Below are positions 9,012 through 17,381 of a stretch of 64,000 nucleotides of DNA, piece after piece (position 1 is the stretch's first letter; each line of letters opens with the position of its first letter). Both the position numbers and the translations under genes were made by a program. The notes under the pieces were generated by a model. The model was not told the origin of the DNA. It saw nothing but the letters and a program-made list of their open reading frames with translations, and ran no database searches. Source of the DNA: Fretibacter sp964410285 (lineage in GTDB: Bacteria > Pseudomonadota > Alphaproteobacteria > Caulobacterales > Maricaulaceae); assembly GCA_964410285.1 (NCBI GenBank), contig CAYPFR010000002.1, positions 62,001 through 126,000 on the forward strand, written 5' to 3'.

Positions 9012-9738
9012 AGCCTTCCTTCTCCAACTTTTTCGCAAAATCGGCGCCGCCGCTAGCCGCGATCTTCCCGCCCGCAAGCACGTGAACTTTGTCGGGCACG
9101 ATATAATCTAAAAGGCGCTGATAATGGGTAATCACAAGGAGGCCGCGGTCAGCCCCCCGAAGCGCATTCACACCATCAGCCACAATCCGCAGCGCGTCCA
9201 CATCAAGGCCGCTATCGGTTTCGTCCATCACGATAAAGTTTGGCTCTAGCATCATCATTTGGAAAATTTCCATGCGTTTTTTCTCACCGCCCGAAAAGCC
9301 AACATTCAGCGGACGCTTGAGCATTTCCGGCTTCATCTTTAGCATGGCCGCCGTCGCTTTGGATTTTTTCAAAAACTCGGGGGCAGACATCTCCTCCTCG
9401 CCACGGGCTTTGCGCTGCGCGTTCATAGCCGTGCGCAAAAACGTCATGGTCGGCACGCCCGGAATTTCGAGCGGGTATTGGAAGGATAGGAATAGGCCCT
9501 TGGCCGCGCGCTCTTCCGGGTCCATCTCAAGCAAGTCTTCGCCGCCAAGCGTAACGCTGCCGCCCGAAACGTCATAGCCCTCGCGCCCCGTCAGCACATA
9601 GGACAAGGTCGATTTCCCTGCCCCATTCGGCCCCATAATCGCATGGACCTCACCCGCAGGCACCTCAAGGGACAGACCCTCAAGAATAGTCTTATTTCCG
9701 TCATCGACTGTCGCCGATAGGTTCGTTACTTTAAGCAT
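8992..9738 (-). CDS. sufC: Fe-S cluster assembly ATPase SufC
   Basis: This 248-residue ABC-type ATPase powers the SufBCD scaffold. The Walker A (GPNGAGKST), signature (GFSGGEKKRMEI), Walker B (FIVMDETDSGLD) and switch histidine (LLVITHYQR) are all present. ATG 9738 starts the domain (MLKVTNLSA). The open frame upstream to 9834 carries no conserved sequence. A gap of about 100 bases separates it from the RidA-like gene, with no clear terminator, so the operon probably continues. Confidence 0.96.
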   Translation of the reverse strand: MLKVTNLSATVDDGNKTILEGLSLEVPAGEVHAIMGPNGAGKSTLSYVLTGREGYDVSGGSVTLGGEDLLEMDPEERAAKGLFLSFQYPLEIPGVPTMTFLRTAMNAQRKARGEEEMSAPEFLKKSKATAAMLKMKPEMLKRPLNVGFSGGEKKRMEIFQMMMLEPNFIVMDETDSGLDVDALRIVADGVNALRGADRGLLVITHYQRLLDYIVPDKVHVLAGGKIAASGGADFAKKLEKEGYDAYAA

Positions 9739-9847
9739 TATTTTTCTTTTCTCTATCCCGTCACCTCGGAGTTGATCCGAGATTCCATTTCGAAGCTTAA
9801 TAATAGACCCTCGGGTCAAGACCGAGGGCATCATCCCGTTTAAGAAG

Positions 9848-10243
9848 CTATCCTTTGTAGGCCGTCACTTCGATTTCGATCTTGCCGGCGGGGTCGACCA
9901 TTTCTGCGAGAACCATGGTGGCGGCGGGCAGGATATTGCCGAAATGCTGCTTGATAATCGGCAGGACTTCTTTGACATATTTGCGGTCCGAGACCGTGTA
10001 TTGCACGCGGATGGTATGGCCAAGTTCAAAGCCCGCCGCGTCAAGGGCTTGGCGGATATTGGTGAAAGTATTCATGGCCTGCTGCGCGGCACTCTCTGGG
10101 AGTTCTTGCTTTTTATAATCATAGCCCATGGTGCCCGATACAAAGCACCAATCGCCCTGAACAACAGCGCGGGACATAGCGTAATTTAACTCCCCTTCGG
10201 AAAGCTGGATGAATTTGCGTGTTGGTTTTTTCTTAGCAGCCAT
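9848..10243 (-). CDS. RidA/YjgF-family protein inside the suf operon
   Basis: This 131-residue protein has the trimeric RidA/YER057c/UK114 fold. Recognisable parts are VVQGDWCFVSGTMGYDY and a C-terminal KIEIEVTAYKG. True RidA enzymes deaminate 2-aminoacrylate using an arginine in a PARS-type motif. The aligned segment here reads LPAATMVLAEM, with no arginine, so it belongs to a Rid subgroup without the standard activity. ATG 10243 is chosen because GGAGG lies six bases upstream. It sits between the lipoprotein gene and sufC, which is unusual. A link to cysteine-desulfurase or PLP chemistry is only inference. Confidence 0.82.
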   Translation of the reverse strand: MAAKKKPTRKFIQLSEGELNYAMSRAVVQGDWCFVSGTMGYDYKKQELPESAAQQAMNTFTNIRQALDAAGFELGHTIRVQYTVSDRKYVKEVLPIIKQHFGNILPAATMVLAEMVDPAGKIEIEVTAYKG

Positions 10244-10287
10244 TTTGGCCTCCATAGTTTGATATATTAGTAATTAGATTGAGCGGT

Positions 10288-10818
10288 TTACTGGCAAGGC
10301 TTAATTTGCCAATTTTCAGTGTTTTCGCCTCGGTGGCATTTGATTTTCATGCCGTAATCCACGAGCATATGGCCCTCGCCTTTGGCTTTGAAAATGGCGT
10401 AGAACTGTTCAGCCTTCACGCTGTCGTCTTTGATGTTGACCCGCTCGACGAGGGTGACTTTGCCGCCCTGCGCCCCGAAGGTTGAAAATTCCGTCTCTGT
10501 TTTCTCGCGGCTATAATCGCGCGCATCCTCAAGGCTGCCGCCTTGGGGGGAGAAAAAGTTTTCGATCTTGGGGGTGGCGCTGACCATGCTCTCGCCAACC
10601 TCAAGCTTAACAAAGCTGGCTAAATCCCGAGAATAAGAGGTAAAATCAATATCCGTAATCCGCATAATTCCCGTCGCACTATCCGGCACGGCTGGTGCAT
10701 CGGGCACAGCAAGGCTACCTGCAGGCGCTTGAGGCGCGGCTGGTGCTCTCATTGTCTCAGGCTGCTGCGAACATGCAGAAAGCATGAGTGCGAATGTTAA
10801 GTGAGCCGCCAGCCGCAT
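10288..10818 (-). CDS. Hypothetical lipoprotein inside the suf operon
   Basis: This protein of about 176 residues has a lipoprotein signal (lipobox LSAC, cysteine near residue 16), an Ala/Pro-rich spacer, and a domain rich in beta strands ending in CHRGENTENWQIKPCQ. I recognise no family. The ATG overlaps the sufB stop as TGATG, so it is coupled to sufB translation. A periplasmic or outer-membrane lipoprotein among cytosolic Fe-S genes is unexpected. A GTG one codon earlier is a possible alternative start. Confidence 0.65.
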   Translation of the reverse strand: MRLAAHLTFALMLSACSQQPETMRAPAAPQAPAGSLAVPDAPAVPDSATGIMRITDIDFTSYSRDLASFVKLEVGESMVSATPKIENFFSPQGGSLEDARDYSREKTETEFSTFGAQGGKVTLVERVNIKDDSVKAEQFYAIFKAKGEGHMLVDYGMKIKCHRGENTENWQIKPCQ

Positions 10819-12317
10819 CACCCCACACTCCCCTCAAGCGAAATCGCGACGAGTTTTTGCGCCTCGACGGCAAATTCCATCGGTAGTTTTTGCAAAACAT
10901 CGCGGCAAAATCCGTTCACCAAAAGGGCCACAGCGTCTTCTTCGGACAGGCCCCGCTGGCGGCAATAAAAGAGCTGATCGTCGGACAGCTTGCTTGTCGT
11001 CGCTTCATGTTCAAATTTCGCGCTCGGCGTATTGCTCTCAATATAGGGCACGGTATGCGCGCCGCATTGATCGCCAATAAGGAGCGAGTCGCATTGCGTG
11101 AAATTGCGCGCGCCGACGGCCTTTTTATGCGCGCTTACGAGGCCGCGATAGGTCGAATTAGATTTTCCGGCGCTAATCCCTTTGGAGATCACGCGTGATT
11201 TCGTATTTTTGCCCAAATGGATCATCTTTGTGCCTGTATCGGCTTGCTGATGACCATTTGTAATCGCGATAGAATAGAACTCGCCTTGGCTGTTATCTCC
11301 GCGCAAAATACAGCTTGGGTATTTCCACGTCACAGCACTGCCTGTTTCACCCTGCGTCCAGCTAACCTTGGCATTTTCACCGCGGCAATCCGCGCGTTTC
11401 GTCACGAAATTATAGACCCCGCCCTTGCCTTCGCTATCGCCGGGCCACCAATTTTGCACGGTGGAGTATTTTACCTCGGCGTCCTCATGAATGATGATTT
11501 CGACAATTGCGGCGTGTAGCTGATTTTCATCCCGCATGGGCGCCGTGCAGCCTTCCAAATAGCTCACATATGAGCCCTTATCGGCGATTATTAGCGTGCG
11601 CTCAAACTGTCCTGTACCTTGGGCATTCATACGAAAATAAGTTGAGAGCTCCATCGGGCATCGCACGCCCGGCGGAATGTAAACAAAGCTACCATCAGAG
11701 AAGACGGCATTATTCAGCGTCGCGTAGTAATTATCCGTTTGCGGAACAACCGTACCCATATATTTGCGCACCAATTCGGGATGTTCCTTAACCGCTTCGG
11801 AAAACGAGCAGAAAATCACCCCCACCTTGGAAAGTTCTTCCTTAAATGTGGTGACCACCGAGACGCTATCTAAGACGGCATCTACGGCAACTTTAGGCGC
11901 ACCCTCCACACCCGCCAGAACTTCCTGCTCACGCAAGGAAATTCCAAGCTTGTCATAGATCGCGAGAATTTCAGGATCGACTTCATCCAGCGACTTTGGG
12001 CCTTCTTTTTTGACTGGCGAAGCGTAGTAATATGCATCCTGAAAATCGATTTTCGGATAATCAACCATCGCCCATTCCGGCTCCTCTAGGGTGAGCCAGC
12101 GGCGGTAAGCCTCCAGCCGCCATTCCAGCAGCCATTCCGGCTCTTCCTTTTTCTCGGAGATAAAACGGACAATATCTTCATTCAGCCCCTTAGGGGCAAA
12201 CTCCTGCTCAATATCACTATCGAAGCCATATTTATATTTATCCGCCTCAAGCGAACGCACGCCTTCAACAGTGGATTCATCAATGGAGTCTTTTGCAACT
12301 TTTATTTGCTCACCCAT
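10818..12317 (-). CDS. sufB: Fe-S cluster assembly scaffold protein SufB
   Basis: This 499-residue scaffold subunit is where Fe-S clusters are built. Typical segments are FVYIPPGVRCPMELSTYFRM, YLEGCTAPMRDENQLHAA and the C-terminal SDDQLFYCRQRGLSEEDAVAL. ATG 12317 is preceded by AAGGCGG at good spacing. The open frame continues 23 codons upstream without conservation. It overlaps the 3' end of the cysteine desulfurase gene by eight bases. Length and sequence are those of a normal, intact SufB. Confidence 0.96.
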   Translation of the reverse strand: MGEQIKVAKDSIDESTVEGVRSLEADKYKYGFDSDIEQEFAPKGLNEDIVRFISEKKEEPEWLLEWRLEAYRRWLTLEEPEWAMVDYPKIDFQDAYYYASPVKKEGPKSLDEVDPEILAIYDKLGISLREQEVLAGVEGAPKVAVDAVLDSVSVVTTFKEELSKVGVIFCSFSEAVKEHPELVRKYMGTVVPQTDNYYATLNNAVFSDGSFVYIPPGVRCPMELSTYFRMNAQGTGQFERTLIIADKGSYVSYLEGCTAPMRDENQLHAAIVEIIIHEDAEVKYSTVQNWWPGDSEGKGGVYNFVTKRADCRGENAKVSWTQGETGSAVTWKYPSCILRGDNSQGEFYSIAITNGHQQADTGTKMIHLGKNTKSRVISKGISAGKSNSTYRGLVSAHKKAVGARNFTQCDSLLIGDQCGAHTVPYIESNTPSAKFEHEATTSKLSDDQLFYCRQRGLSEEDAVALLVNGFCRDVLQKLPMEFAVEAQKLVAISLEGSVG

Positions 12318-13455
12318 AGGATACCGCCTTCCGATTACGTTTTCTGATTTTATACCAAGCCTCAAGGAAGGCTTCGGCGTCCTCAAATGTTGTTGTATAG
12401 CCCAGGCTGACCCGAATTGCGCCTTGGGGAGCGCGCTCCGAAAGCCCCATGGCGGTCACCGCGCGGCTTGCGCCAACTTTGCCCGACGAGCAAGCCGTTC
12501 CAGTGGAGACAGAAATCCCCTCCAGATCCAGCGCCATAAGCAGGGTTTTTGACGGCGTATCCGGCACAGCGAAAAAGCTGGTGTTAGGCAAACGCGGCGC
12601 CGATTGACTAAAGACATATAAATCTGACTCCATCGCGCGCATCTCTGTTTCTATGTGGTCGCGAATAGCGCCGGTATGGCTTAAGCTGCCTTCGCATGCC
12701 TTTGCCGCGGCGCCAAAGCCCGCGACCCCCGCCGTATTGGTCGTGCCCGCACGGCGGCGGCGCTCCTGTCCTCCGCCAGAAATCAAATTATGATAAGGCG
12801 CATCCGGCGCGACATACAGCGCGCCGACCCCTTGCGGGCCGCCAATTTTATGGGCTGAAACGGCGATATAATCGGCCTGTCCTTCCCAGCGCACCTTCCC
12901 GAGGGTCTGCACGGCATCAACTAGAATATACCCGCCCGCCGCATGGGTCAGCTCAGCCGCGGTTTCAATATCTTGCAACGCGCCTGTCTCGGAATTAGCC
13001 GCGGCGATAGACACAAAGGGCGGCCCCTCGGCGGTGTCCCAAGACGCAAGCCGATCGCCGAGCCACGCCATGTCCGTCACGCCGTCGGCGCTTACGGGAA
13101 TAGCCTCATGCGCAGCGCCCATCTGGCGCGCCGCCATAAAAGTCGCAGGGTGGTCCATGCCGGAAATCAAAAGGCGCTTTGAGCCGCTGCGAACGGCCGA
13201 GTGTATCGCTGTATTATCCGCTTCTGTCCCGCTTCCCATGAACAGTAAATCTTGCGCGCAAATGCCCATTGCGAGCGCCGCTGCCTCGCGCGCGTCACTG
13301 ACATATTTGGCTGCTGCGCGGCCATGCCCATTAATCGCGCTAGCATTTCCCACTTGGTCCATCACCTCAAGCATGAGCGCGCGCGCCTGCGGGCGCAGCG
13401 GCGTTGTTGCATTATGGTCGAGATAAACTCTGCTGGACGCTGGCGAGTTGGTCAT
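12310..13455 (-). CDS. iscS: Cysteine desulfurase, IscS/NifS type
   Basis: This 381-residue PLP enzyme is the second cysteine desulfurase of the operon. It starts VYLDHNATTPLRPQA, has the PLP lysine in VSAHKIGGPQGVGAL, and the catalytic cysteine in STGTACSSGKVGAS, the long-loop class I form. SufS is class II. An IscS-like gene directly after iscR and before sufB is the usual alphaproteobacterial arrangement. Whether it feeds SufBCD or supplies sulfur for tRNA modification cannot be told from sequence. Confidence 0.9.
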   Translation of the reverse strand: MTNSPASSRVYLDHNATTPLRPQARALMLEVMDQVGNASAINGHGRAAAKYVSDAREAAALAMGICAQDLLFMGSGTEADNTAIHSAVRSGSKRLLISGMDHPATFMAARQMGAAHEAIPVSADGVTDMAWLGDRLASWDTAEGPPFVSIAAANSETGALQDIETAAELTHAAGGYILVDAVQTLGKVRWEGQADYIAVSAHKIGGPQGVGALYVAPDAPYHNLISGGGQERRRRAGTTNTAGVAGFGAAAKACEGSLSHTGAIRDHIETEMRAMESDLYVFSQSAPRLPNTSFFAVPDTPSKTLLMALDLEGISVSTGTACSSGKVGASRAVTAMGLSERAPQGAIRVSLGYTTTFEDAEAFLEAWYKIRKRNRKAVSYG

Positions 13456-13513
13456 TTTCTCATATTGTCCAATTTGAACGAAAGCCCTACGGCGATTAGT
13501 TTGAAAATAATTT

Positions 13514-13951
13514 TCATTCAGCCGCCTCCAGCGCTGCCGGGAAACGCCCGTCCACCACGTCTTGGACTGTGATCGAAGCCAGAAAATTCTCTATATGATT
13601 TTCCAGCGCGCCCCAAAGATTGTGCGTTAGGCATTTGGCAGTGCGTCCCGTGCAAGCGATTTTCGTTTCAGGCGAGCACCCATGCGCCTTGATATCTTCA
13701 TCAACAGCAAAAATCACGCGCTCCAGCGTGAGAGCTTGCGGCGCTTGGGTGAGAACATATCCGCCAGAGGCCCCGCGGCGGCTTTCGACGATACCTGCGC
13801 GGCGTAATTTGGCAAAAAGCTGCTCCAAAAAACTCAGCGATATACCTTGGCGGGCGGAAATCTCGGCAAGCGAACAGCGTGCATCAACGCCCTGCGCGGC
13901 CATATCGGCCACGGCCATGACCGCATAACGTCCCTTCGCTGTTAATTTCAC
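13514..13951 (-). CDS. iscR: Rrf2-family Fe-S regulator IscR
   Basis: This 145-residue Rrf2 winged-helix repressor controls the suf operon according to Fe-S status. The GTG start (VKLTAKGRYAVMAV) has AGGTGA just upstream. The open frame runs much further upstream but carries nothing conserved. The recognition helix lies in ISLSFLEQLFAKLRRAGIV. The cluster ligands are three cysteines and a histidine in CSPETKIACTGRTAKCLTH. The spacing is C-x7-C-x6-C-x2-H, slightly longer than the C-x5-C-x5-C-x2-H of E. coli. It is the first gene of the operon and probably represses itself through the site at 14046-14065. Confidence 0.93.
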   Translation of the reverse strand: MKLTAKGRYAVMAVADMAAQGVDARCSLAEISARQGISLSFLEQLFAKLRRAGIVESRRGASGGYVLTQAPQALTLERVIFAVDEDIKAHGCSPETKIACTGRTAKCLTHNLWGALENHIENFLASITVQDVVDGRFPAALEAAE

Positions 13952-14036
13952 CGCTTCACCTAGCTTTAGACTGTTTTTTTCTCGCTTTTCGAACGCGGGC
14001 TTGATAAGACCCGCCCGAACTCGAAATCTCTTGTGG

Positions 14037-14065
14037 GATATATTAATTCCTACTAAATTAGTCAA
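14037..14065 (-). promoter_or_regulatory. iscR-suf operon promoter with overlapping IscR type 1 operator
   Basis: Read on the minus strand, TTGACT (14065-14060) and TATATC (14042-14037) are spaced by exactly 17 bases, a good sigma-70 promoter about 90 bases before the iscR GTG. Over the -35 lies TTGACTAATTTAGTAGGAAT (14046-14065). It fits the published type 1 IscR consensus core (YYGACTRwwwYAGTCRR) at all but one position, and its centre ACTAAATTAGT is a perfect palindrome. Binding here would block RNA polymerase, the expected feedback loop. Confidence 0.75.
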
Positions 14066-14125
14066 GATTAGACCGCGCGCCTGTGTGCGACATTTGTGCG
14101 CTGGTCCATAAATATTGGGGGCACT

Positions 14126-14806
14126 ATGCCTGAAGTCATTTTTGCCGGTCCAGAGGGCCGCCTCGAAGGTCGCTATCATCCATCCGATGATCCGGCTGCG
14201 CCTTGCGCGCTTATCCTCTCTCCGCACCCCAAGGCCGGCGGTCATATGGACCACCGCATTCCTGTGGCGATGTATGAACAATATAAACGCCGCGGCTTTT
14301 CTGTGCTGCGGTTTAACTTTCGCGGCATTGGCCGCTCTGTGGGCACTTATGACAATGGTCAAGGTGAGCTACAAGACGCGGCCTATGCGCTGGATTGGAT
14401 GCAAAGCTTTAACCAGAACGCGCCGTTTAGCTGGGTGTCCGGCTATTCCTTTGGCGCATGGATTGGCATGCAGCTTTTGATGCGCCGCCCAGAGGTGTCC
14501 GGATTTATTTCTATGTCGTTGCCGACCAATACTTACGACTTTGCTTTCCTTGCCCCCTGCCCAGCGTCGGGCCTTGTGACTTATGGGACTAATGATCCAA
14601 TTGTCCCGCATGAAGATGTCGACCGAGTTGTCGAGCGCATTCGCGTTCAAAAAGGCACGCAAATTTCGACTTATCCTATTGTCGGGGCCGATCATTTTTA
14701 TACAGATCATCTTGATGAGGCGATTGAAGTCATTGAAGACTATCTCGACGAGCATCTTGACCCACGTTACAGCCCGCCGCGCGCGACGCCCCTCCTCGAA
14801 GGTTAG
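14126..14806 (+). CDS. Alpha/beta hydrolase (COG2945-like)
   Basis: This 226-residue cytosolic hydrolase without a signal peptide has LSPHPKAGGHMDH near residue 32 (oxyanion/turn region) and FNFRGIGRSVG. The nucleophile elbow is SGYSFGAW near residue 105, and the acid/base residues are in YGTNDPIVPHED and GADHFY. This matches the small COG2945-type hydrolases often found next to iscR or the suf genes in alphaproteobacteria, where it is transcribed divergently. The substrate is unknown. ATG 14126 is chosen because homologues begin MPEVIF. Confidence 0.82.
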   Translation: MPEVIFAGPEGRLEGRYHPSDDPAAPCALILSPHPKAGGHMDHRIPVAMYEQYKRRGFSVLRFNFRGIGRSVGTYDNGQGELQDAAYALDWMQSFNQNAPFSWVSGYSFGAWIGMQLLMRRPEVSGFISMSLPTNTYDFAFLAPCPASGLVTYGTNDPIVPHEDVDRVVERIRVQKGTQISTYPIVGADHFYTDHLDEAIEVIEDYLDEHLDPRYSPPRATPLLEG

Positions 14807-14856
14807 TCACGCCCCGCTTCTGCGCACTTAGGATAAAAGGGTGTCGGAACGGCGGC

Positions 14857-15987
14857 TCATGCGTCACCGGCGGCAATAATCCCGCCAGTCATGGGCTGTG
14901 GGCTTGCCGTGGTTCCCGGAAATGAAATCGGCAACCGCTTGCGCGTTCGCACCGCCAAATAAGCAAAGGCCTGCGCCTCTAATGCGTCCCCGTCCCAGCC
15001 AACGGCTTCGGCGCTCAGGACCCGCACATCACAGGCCTCGGACAATGCCGCCATGATGGCCCGGTTTTTACGCCCGCCCCCGCAGACGAATAATGTGTCC
15101 ACCTTTGCGCCTGATTGCTTTAACGTTCGGGCCGAACCCATCGCGCAAAAGGCACTTAGCGTTGCAGCGCCATCTTCCGGCGAAAGTCCATGCATACGCG
15201 GCAAGACATCAAAATCATAACGGTCTGCGGATTTCGGTACGGGGGCACTGAAAAACCCGCCCCGCAGCCAGCCTTCAATACGCGCGAAATCCGGCGTGCC
15301 AGAGAGCGAAAGCCTGCCATCTTTGTCAAACTCCCCCAGCCCGTTTTGGTTTATCCACTGATCAAGAGGGCCATTTCCCGGGCCGCAGTCACTCGCGGCC
15401 AGCGCTCCATCGGGGCCGATTAAGGTATAATTACTCACCCCGCCAATATTTAGTACGGCAGCATGTTCGAAGCCGGACGCCTGGAGCAGAGCCTTGTGGT
15501 ATATGGGGGCCAGCGGCGCGCCTTGCCCGCCAGCCGCAACATCAGCACTGCGAAAATCATATGCGACATCCACGTTCAGGGCCTGAGCAAGCCGCGCACC
15601 GTCTCCAATTTGCAGGGTCTGCCCCTTTCGCCCCCGTGAAGGGGGACGATGCAAAACGGTTTGGCCATGAAAACCAATTAAATCGAGTTCTTCTAAGCTG
15701 GCCCCTGCGCGTTTGCACAGCTCTCGGACGGCCGTCTCATGGGCATTATGCAAAATTTCATTCGCTTTCGCAAAACTCTTGGGTTGCGGTCCCTCAAACT
15801 GCCAGATCAACGCCTCATCAATTGCCGATTTCAAGTCCCTGCGCTGCGCCGCTGTGTAGGGCACTGAAATCGCAGAGCCCAACCTTAGGAAATTTTCACC
15901 GTCGGTTTTCATAAGCGCCGCATCAACCCCATCCAGCGACGTGCCGCTCATTAGGCCGAGCGCGCGGTAAATCTTACCTTTTGCCAC
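14857..15987 (-). CDS. anmK: Anhydro-N-acetylmuramic acid kinase AnmK
   Basis: This 376-residue enzyme phosphorylates and opens 1,6-anhydro-MurNAc recovered from cell-wall turnover, giving MurNAc-6-phosphate. The N-terminal ALGLMSGTSLDGVDAAL, the ATPase-fold motifs IGFHGQTVLH and LNIGGVSNYT, and ASDCGPGNGPLDQWI are family signatures. The GTG at 15987 is preferred because AAGGAGG sits four to five bases upstream. A TTG at 16005 would place that ribosome site inside the gene. It is transcribed away from tyrS, as in many alphaproteobacteria. Confidence 0.94.
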   Translation of the reverse strand: MAKGKIYRALGLMSGTSLDGVDAALMKTDGENFLRLGSAISVPYTAAQRRDLKSAIDEALIWQFEGPQPKSFAKANEILHNAHETAVRELCKRAGASLEELDLIGFHGQTVLHRPPSRGRKGQTLQIGDGARLAQALNVDVAYDFRSADVAAGGQGAPLAPIYHKALLQASGFEHAAVLNIGGVSNYTLIGPDGALAASDCGPGNGPLDQWINQNGLGEFDKDGRLSLSGTPDFARIEGWLRGGFFSAPVPKSADRYDFDVLPRMHGLSPEDGAATLSAFCAMGSARTLKQSGAKVDTLFVCGGGRKNRAIMAALSEACDVRVLSAEAVGWDGDALEAQAFAYLAVRTRKRLPISFPGTTASPQPMTGGIIAAGDA

Positions 15988-16029
15988 AGGGCCTCCTTTG
16001 GCCAAAATTAAAGCTATCTTCCATAATCT

Positions 16030-16057
16030 TTGACATTATGAGCCGCATTGATAGAAC
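16030..16057 (+). promoter_or_regulatory. Probable sigma-70 promoter of tyrS
   Basis: A perfect TTGACA (16030-16035) is followed after 16 bases by TAGAAC (16052-16057). The tyrS ATG lies 30 bases downstream of the -10 box. Confidence 0.45.
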
Positions 16058-16086
16058 GCATTCACCATTATCTATAGGCGTGATTC

Positions 16087-17352
16087 ATGTCCAGTTACCA
16101 ATCCCAGTTGATGAAAACCCTCACCGAGCGCGGGTTCCTTTATCAATGCACAGACGAGGCCGGACTAGACAAGGCCGCGCAATCCGCAATCACGGGTTAT
16201 ATTGGCTTTGATTGCACCGCGCCGAGCCTGCACGTGGGTTCACTGGTCCAGATTATGATGCTGCGCCATTTGCAAAAATCGGGCGGACGACCGATCGTGC
16301 TTTTGGGCGGCGGGACGACAAAGATCGGCGATCCATCGCAGAAAGATAAATCACGCCCTATCCTGACCGAAGAGATGATCGAAACCAACAAAGCTGGTAT
16401 CAAAAAGGTCTTTGCCAAATTTCTCGATTTTGACGGCCCGAACGCCGCGATCATGGTCGATAATGCAGATTGGCTCGATAAGCTCGGCTACATTGAGTTT
16501 CTGCGCGACATTGGAAAATTATTTACCGTCAACCGCATGGTGACCATGGAAACCGTAAAACGGCGGCTGGAAACAGAGCAGCCCATGACCTTCCTTGAGT
16601 TTAATTACCCGCTTTTGCAAAGCTATGATTTCCTCGAGCTAAATCGGCGATATGAATGCCAATTACAGCTTGGCGGCTCTGACCAATGGGGGAATATCAC
16701 GACGGGCATTGATTTGACCCGCCGGGTCGAAGGCAAGGAATGCTTCGGATTTACGACGCCTCTTATTACCACTGCATCCGGCGGTAAGATGGGCAAGACA
16801 GCCGACGGCGCCGTATGGCTCAGCGCAGACAGTTCACTCGGGCAAGGCCGTTACAGAACCCCATATGAATACTGGCAGTTCTGGCGCAATTCCGATGATG
16901 CAGATGTCACCCGCTTCATGCGTCTTTTTACTGAAATGCCTTTGGGTGAGATCACGAAAATGGACGCGCTGGAGGGGGCAGAAATTAATCAGGCCAAAAT
17001 CAGACTCGCGAATGAGGCGACGACAATGCTGCACGGCGCGCAAGCGGCCAAAGAGGCCGAAGCTACCGCGCGGCAGACTTTTGAAACCGGCGGCGCGGCG
17101 GCAGGATTGCCAACCTTTGAAACCCCGCTTGCAGATTTGGCAAGTCTTTCCGTGCTTGACGCCGCTATTCTGGTTCAACTCGCTGCCTCCAAGGGCGAAG
17201 GCCGCCGCCATATCAAAGGCAATGCATTAAAGGTCAATGACGCGCGGGTAAGCGATGACAAACAAATGCTCTCCCCTATGGATATGGATAGCGATGGCGT
17301 CATAAAAATTTCCGTGGGCAAAAAACGTCACGCGCTAATCAAGCCAGCCTGA
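16087..17352 (+). CDS. tyrS: Tyrosyl-tRNA synthetase
   Basis: This 421-residue class I synthetase charges tRNA-Tyr. The ATP-binding HIGH-like motif is HVGS in APSLHVGSL, the tyrosine pocket includes YDFLELNRRY and GGSDQWGNI, and the KMSKS loop is GGKMGKTADG. A C-terminal S4-like RNA-binding segment follows (GEGRRHIKGNALKVND). The protein has full length and all motifs. Confidence 0.97.
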   Translation: MSSYQSQLMKTLTERGFLYQCTDEAGLDKAAQSAITGYIGFDCTAPSLHVGSLVQIMMLRHLQKSGGRPIVLLGGGTTKIGDPSQKDKSRPILTEEMIETNKAGIKKVFAKFLDFDGPNAAIMVDNADWLDKLGYIEFLRDIGKLFTVNRMVTMETVKRRLETEQPMTFLEFNYPLLQSYDFLELNRRYECQLQLGGSDQWGNITTGIDLTRRVEGKECFGFTTPLITTASGGKMGKTADGAVWLSADSSLGQGRYRTPYEYWQFWRNSDDADVTRFMRLFTEMPLGEITKMDALEGAEINQAKIRLANEATTMLHGAQAAKEAEATARQTFETGGAAAGLPTFETPLADLASLSVLDAAILVQLAASKGEGRRHIKGNALKVNDARVSDDKQMLSPMDMDSDGVIKISVGKKRHALIKPA

Positions 17353-17381
17353 CACGCGAACGTTCAGGCCTTTTCGGCTTG

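Noticed and set aside
13952..14362. N-terminal extension of IscR by 137 codons
   Set aside because: It runs through the promoter and operator and overlaps the divergent hydrolase gene. Rrf2 proteins begin at KLTAKGRYA.
17353..17381. Terminator between tyrS and the AsmA-like gene
   Set aside because: Only a six-base stem with a G-T pair and no T run, too weak to support.
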